64,000 nt of DNA from NCBI RefSeq assembly GCF_029953285.1, contig NZ_JASAOI010000005.1:1-64000 (forward strand). The letters run 5' to 3'. Every line of letters begins with the position of its first letter. Within the stretch, counting starts at the first letter, position 1. The translations under genes were made by a program, and so were the position numbers. This document shows, in pieces, positions 63,079 to 64,000 of this stretch. The notes under the pieces were generated by a model. That model did no database searches, was not told where the DNA came from, and saw only the letters and a program-made list of their open reading frames with translations. The DNA comes from Yinghuangia seranimata (GTDB lineage: Bacteria; Actinomycetota; Actinomycetes; Streptomycetales; Streptomycetaceae).

Positions 63079-64000
63079 ATGACTATGCGCAGCGGGCAGG
63101 CATATGGGGCTTGGGCGTCGCCGATCAGTGCTGAGGCGTTGGTGGTGGGGGCTGCTTCGCCTCGGGAGGTTCGGGTGGACGGGGCGGATGTCTGGTGGGG
63201 GGAGCTGCGGCCCAGTGAGGGTGGGCGGGAGCAGTTGGTGCGGCGGACGGCTGACGGGGTGCGGGTCGGGGTGTTGGGGGAGGGGGTTTCGGCGCGGACT
63301 CGGGTGCATGAGTACGGGGGCGGAGCCTGGGCGGTGCGGGGTGGGGTGCTGGTTTATGCGAACTGGGCCGATCAGCGGGTGTACCGGCTCGATGTGAACG
63401 CCGATGGGGAGCCGGTGGCGGTGACGCCCGAGCCTTCGGTGGCGCACGGGTGGCGGTACGCCGATATGGAGATCGTTCCGGCGGGGTTGTGGGGCGAGGC
63501 CGCGTGGGTTGTGGCGGTGCGGGAGAACCACGAGCCGGAGGTGTTGGAGGGGCACGGCGAGGCGGTCAACGAGGTCGTGGCGTTCCCGTTGGCGGGGGCC
63601 GGGTCGGTGGACGACGTGGCCGTTCTGGTCAGTGGGCCGGACTTCGTGTCGTCGCCGCGGGTGGCGCCGGACGGGTCGGCGTTGGCGTGGGTGCAGTGGA
63701 ACCACCCGAACATGCCGTGGGACGCCACCGAGTTGGTGGTGGGCCGGGTCGAGTTCGACAAGGACGGTCCGCGGCTCGGCGGCGACGAGGTGGTGGCGGG
63801 TGGCCCGGGCGAGTCGGTGATGCAGCCGTTGTGGGCGCCCGACGGTGCGTTGTGGTTCACGTCGGACCGCCGGGGCGGGTGGTGGAACCTGCACCGGGTG
63901 GGTGCCGGCGGCCAGGTCGAGGTGGTCGCGCCGGTGGACGCCGAGATCGGCGAGCCGCAGTGGGTGTTCGGCCAGCGTTCGTTTGCGTTCCTGCCGGACG
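63079..64000 (+). CDS. S9 family peptidase (prolyl oligopeptidase type), N-terminal part
   Basis: Open to the window edge: 307 codons of the N-terminal beta-propeller of a dipeptidyl-aminopeptidase/acylaminoacyl-peptidase. It starts MTMRSGQAYGAWASPISAE. Conserved text includes RVHEYGGGAWAVRGG (about 76-90), ANWADQRVYRLD, SPRVAPDGSALAWVQWNHPNMPWD and LWFTSDRRGGWWNLHRV. The catalytic Ser-Asp-His of the hydrolase domain would be beyond 64000. No signal peptide, so cytoplasmic. The ATG at 63079 is a natural start for the family. Confidence 0.92.
   Translation, partial: MTMRSGQAYGAWASPISAEALVVGAASPREVRVDGADVWWGELRPSEGGREQLVRRTADGVRVGVLGEGVSARTRVHEYGGGAWAVRGGVLVYANWADQRVYRLDVNADGEPVAVTPEPSVAHGWRYADMEIVPAGLWGEAAWVVAVRENHEPEVLEGHGEAVNEVVAFPLAGAGSVDDVAVLVSGPDFVSSPRVAPDGSALAWVQWNHPNMPWDATELVVGRVEFDKDGPRLGGDEVVAGGPGESVMQPLWAPDGALWFTSDRRGGWWNLHRVGAGGQVEVVAPVDAEIGEPQWVFGQRSFAFLPD

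Overview
The window is very GC-rich actinobacterial chromosome. Gene order (whiI, DUF3000 gene, hemE, protoporphyrinogen/coproporphyrinogen oxidase, hemQ, msrB, second-type murC, zapE, cys/ssu cluster, SAV2148-type HEPN gene, treX/Y/Z) matches the Streptomyces SCO60xx-61xx neighbourhood as I remember it. The large amount of palindromic intergenic DNA suggests a streptomycete relative such as Embleya or Yinghuangia; the genus is a guess. There are 54 supported or candidate coding regions. I saw no rRNA, tRNA, CRISPR array or intact transposase.

Layout. 0-7 kb: an iron permease gene behind an iron box, RNase D, the sporulation regulator WhiI, and hemE. 7-10.4 kb: the last steps of coproporphyrin-dependent heme synthesis (hemG/cgoX, hemQ/chdC) and a DNA-repair methyltransferase. 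11.9-14.4 kb: a three-gene translationally coupled operon with a membrane protein carrying a Cys/Ser tail, a DUF692 (MNIO) enzyme and a small partner, probably a post-translational modification system. 14.5-20.3 kb: msrB, murC, a reductase-like gene, zapE and a PPK2 kinase. 20.6-29.1 kb: a Tat-exported cholesterol-oxidase-like flavoprotein, then treX-treY-treZ, with a miniature inverted-repeat element inserted at the treX stop codon.

31-43 kb: a small winged-helix regulator, a LysE exporter, a phosphotransferase, then a long sulfur operon read right to left: a 27-residue leader peptide, sulfite reductase, a zinc-ribbon protein, APS reductase, cysD, cysN, ssuA, ssuB, ssuC and a siroheme chelatase. 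It covers import of sulfonates, activation and reduction of sulfate, and supply of the siroheme iron step. 43-54 kb: a MarR regulator, two acyl-CoA dehydrogenases, a BrkB/YihY membrane protein, RsgA, an unusual YidD with a Gly/Cys-rich extension, a P450, an anti-sigma-type ATPase and ArfB. 54.6-60.5 kb: an AhpD-like protein, an ECF sigma factor and its DGPF partner, a divergent MFS exporter and a DUF6777/YfaP surface protein. The window ends inside an S9 peptidase gene.

The main non-coding surprises are: (i) a family of about 150-bp palindromic elements present six times, always between genes and twice as inverted pairs; (ii) a 2.2-kb array at 60.6-62.8 kb that alternates two GC hairpins about every 200 bp; (iii) a perfect 45-bp palindrome; and (iv) homopolymer G tracts that raise doubts about local assembly, one of which removes the treZ stop codon.
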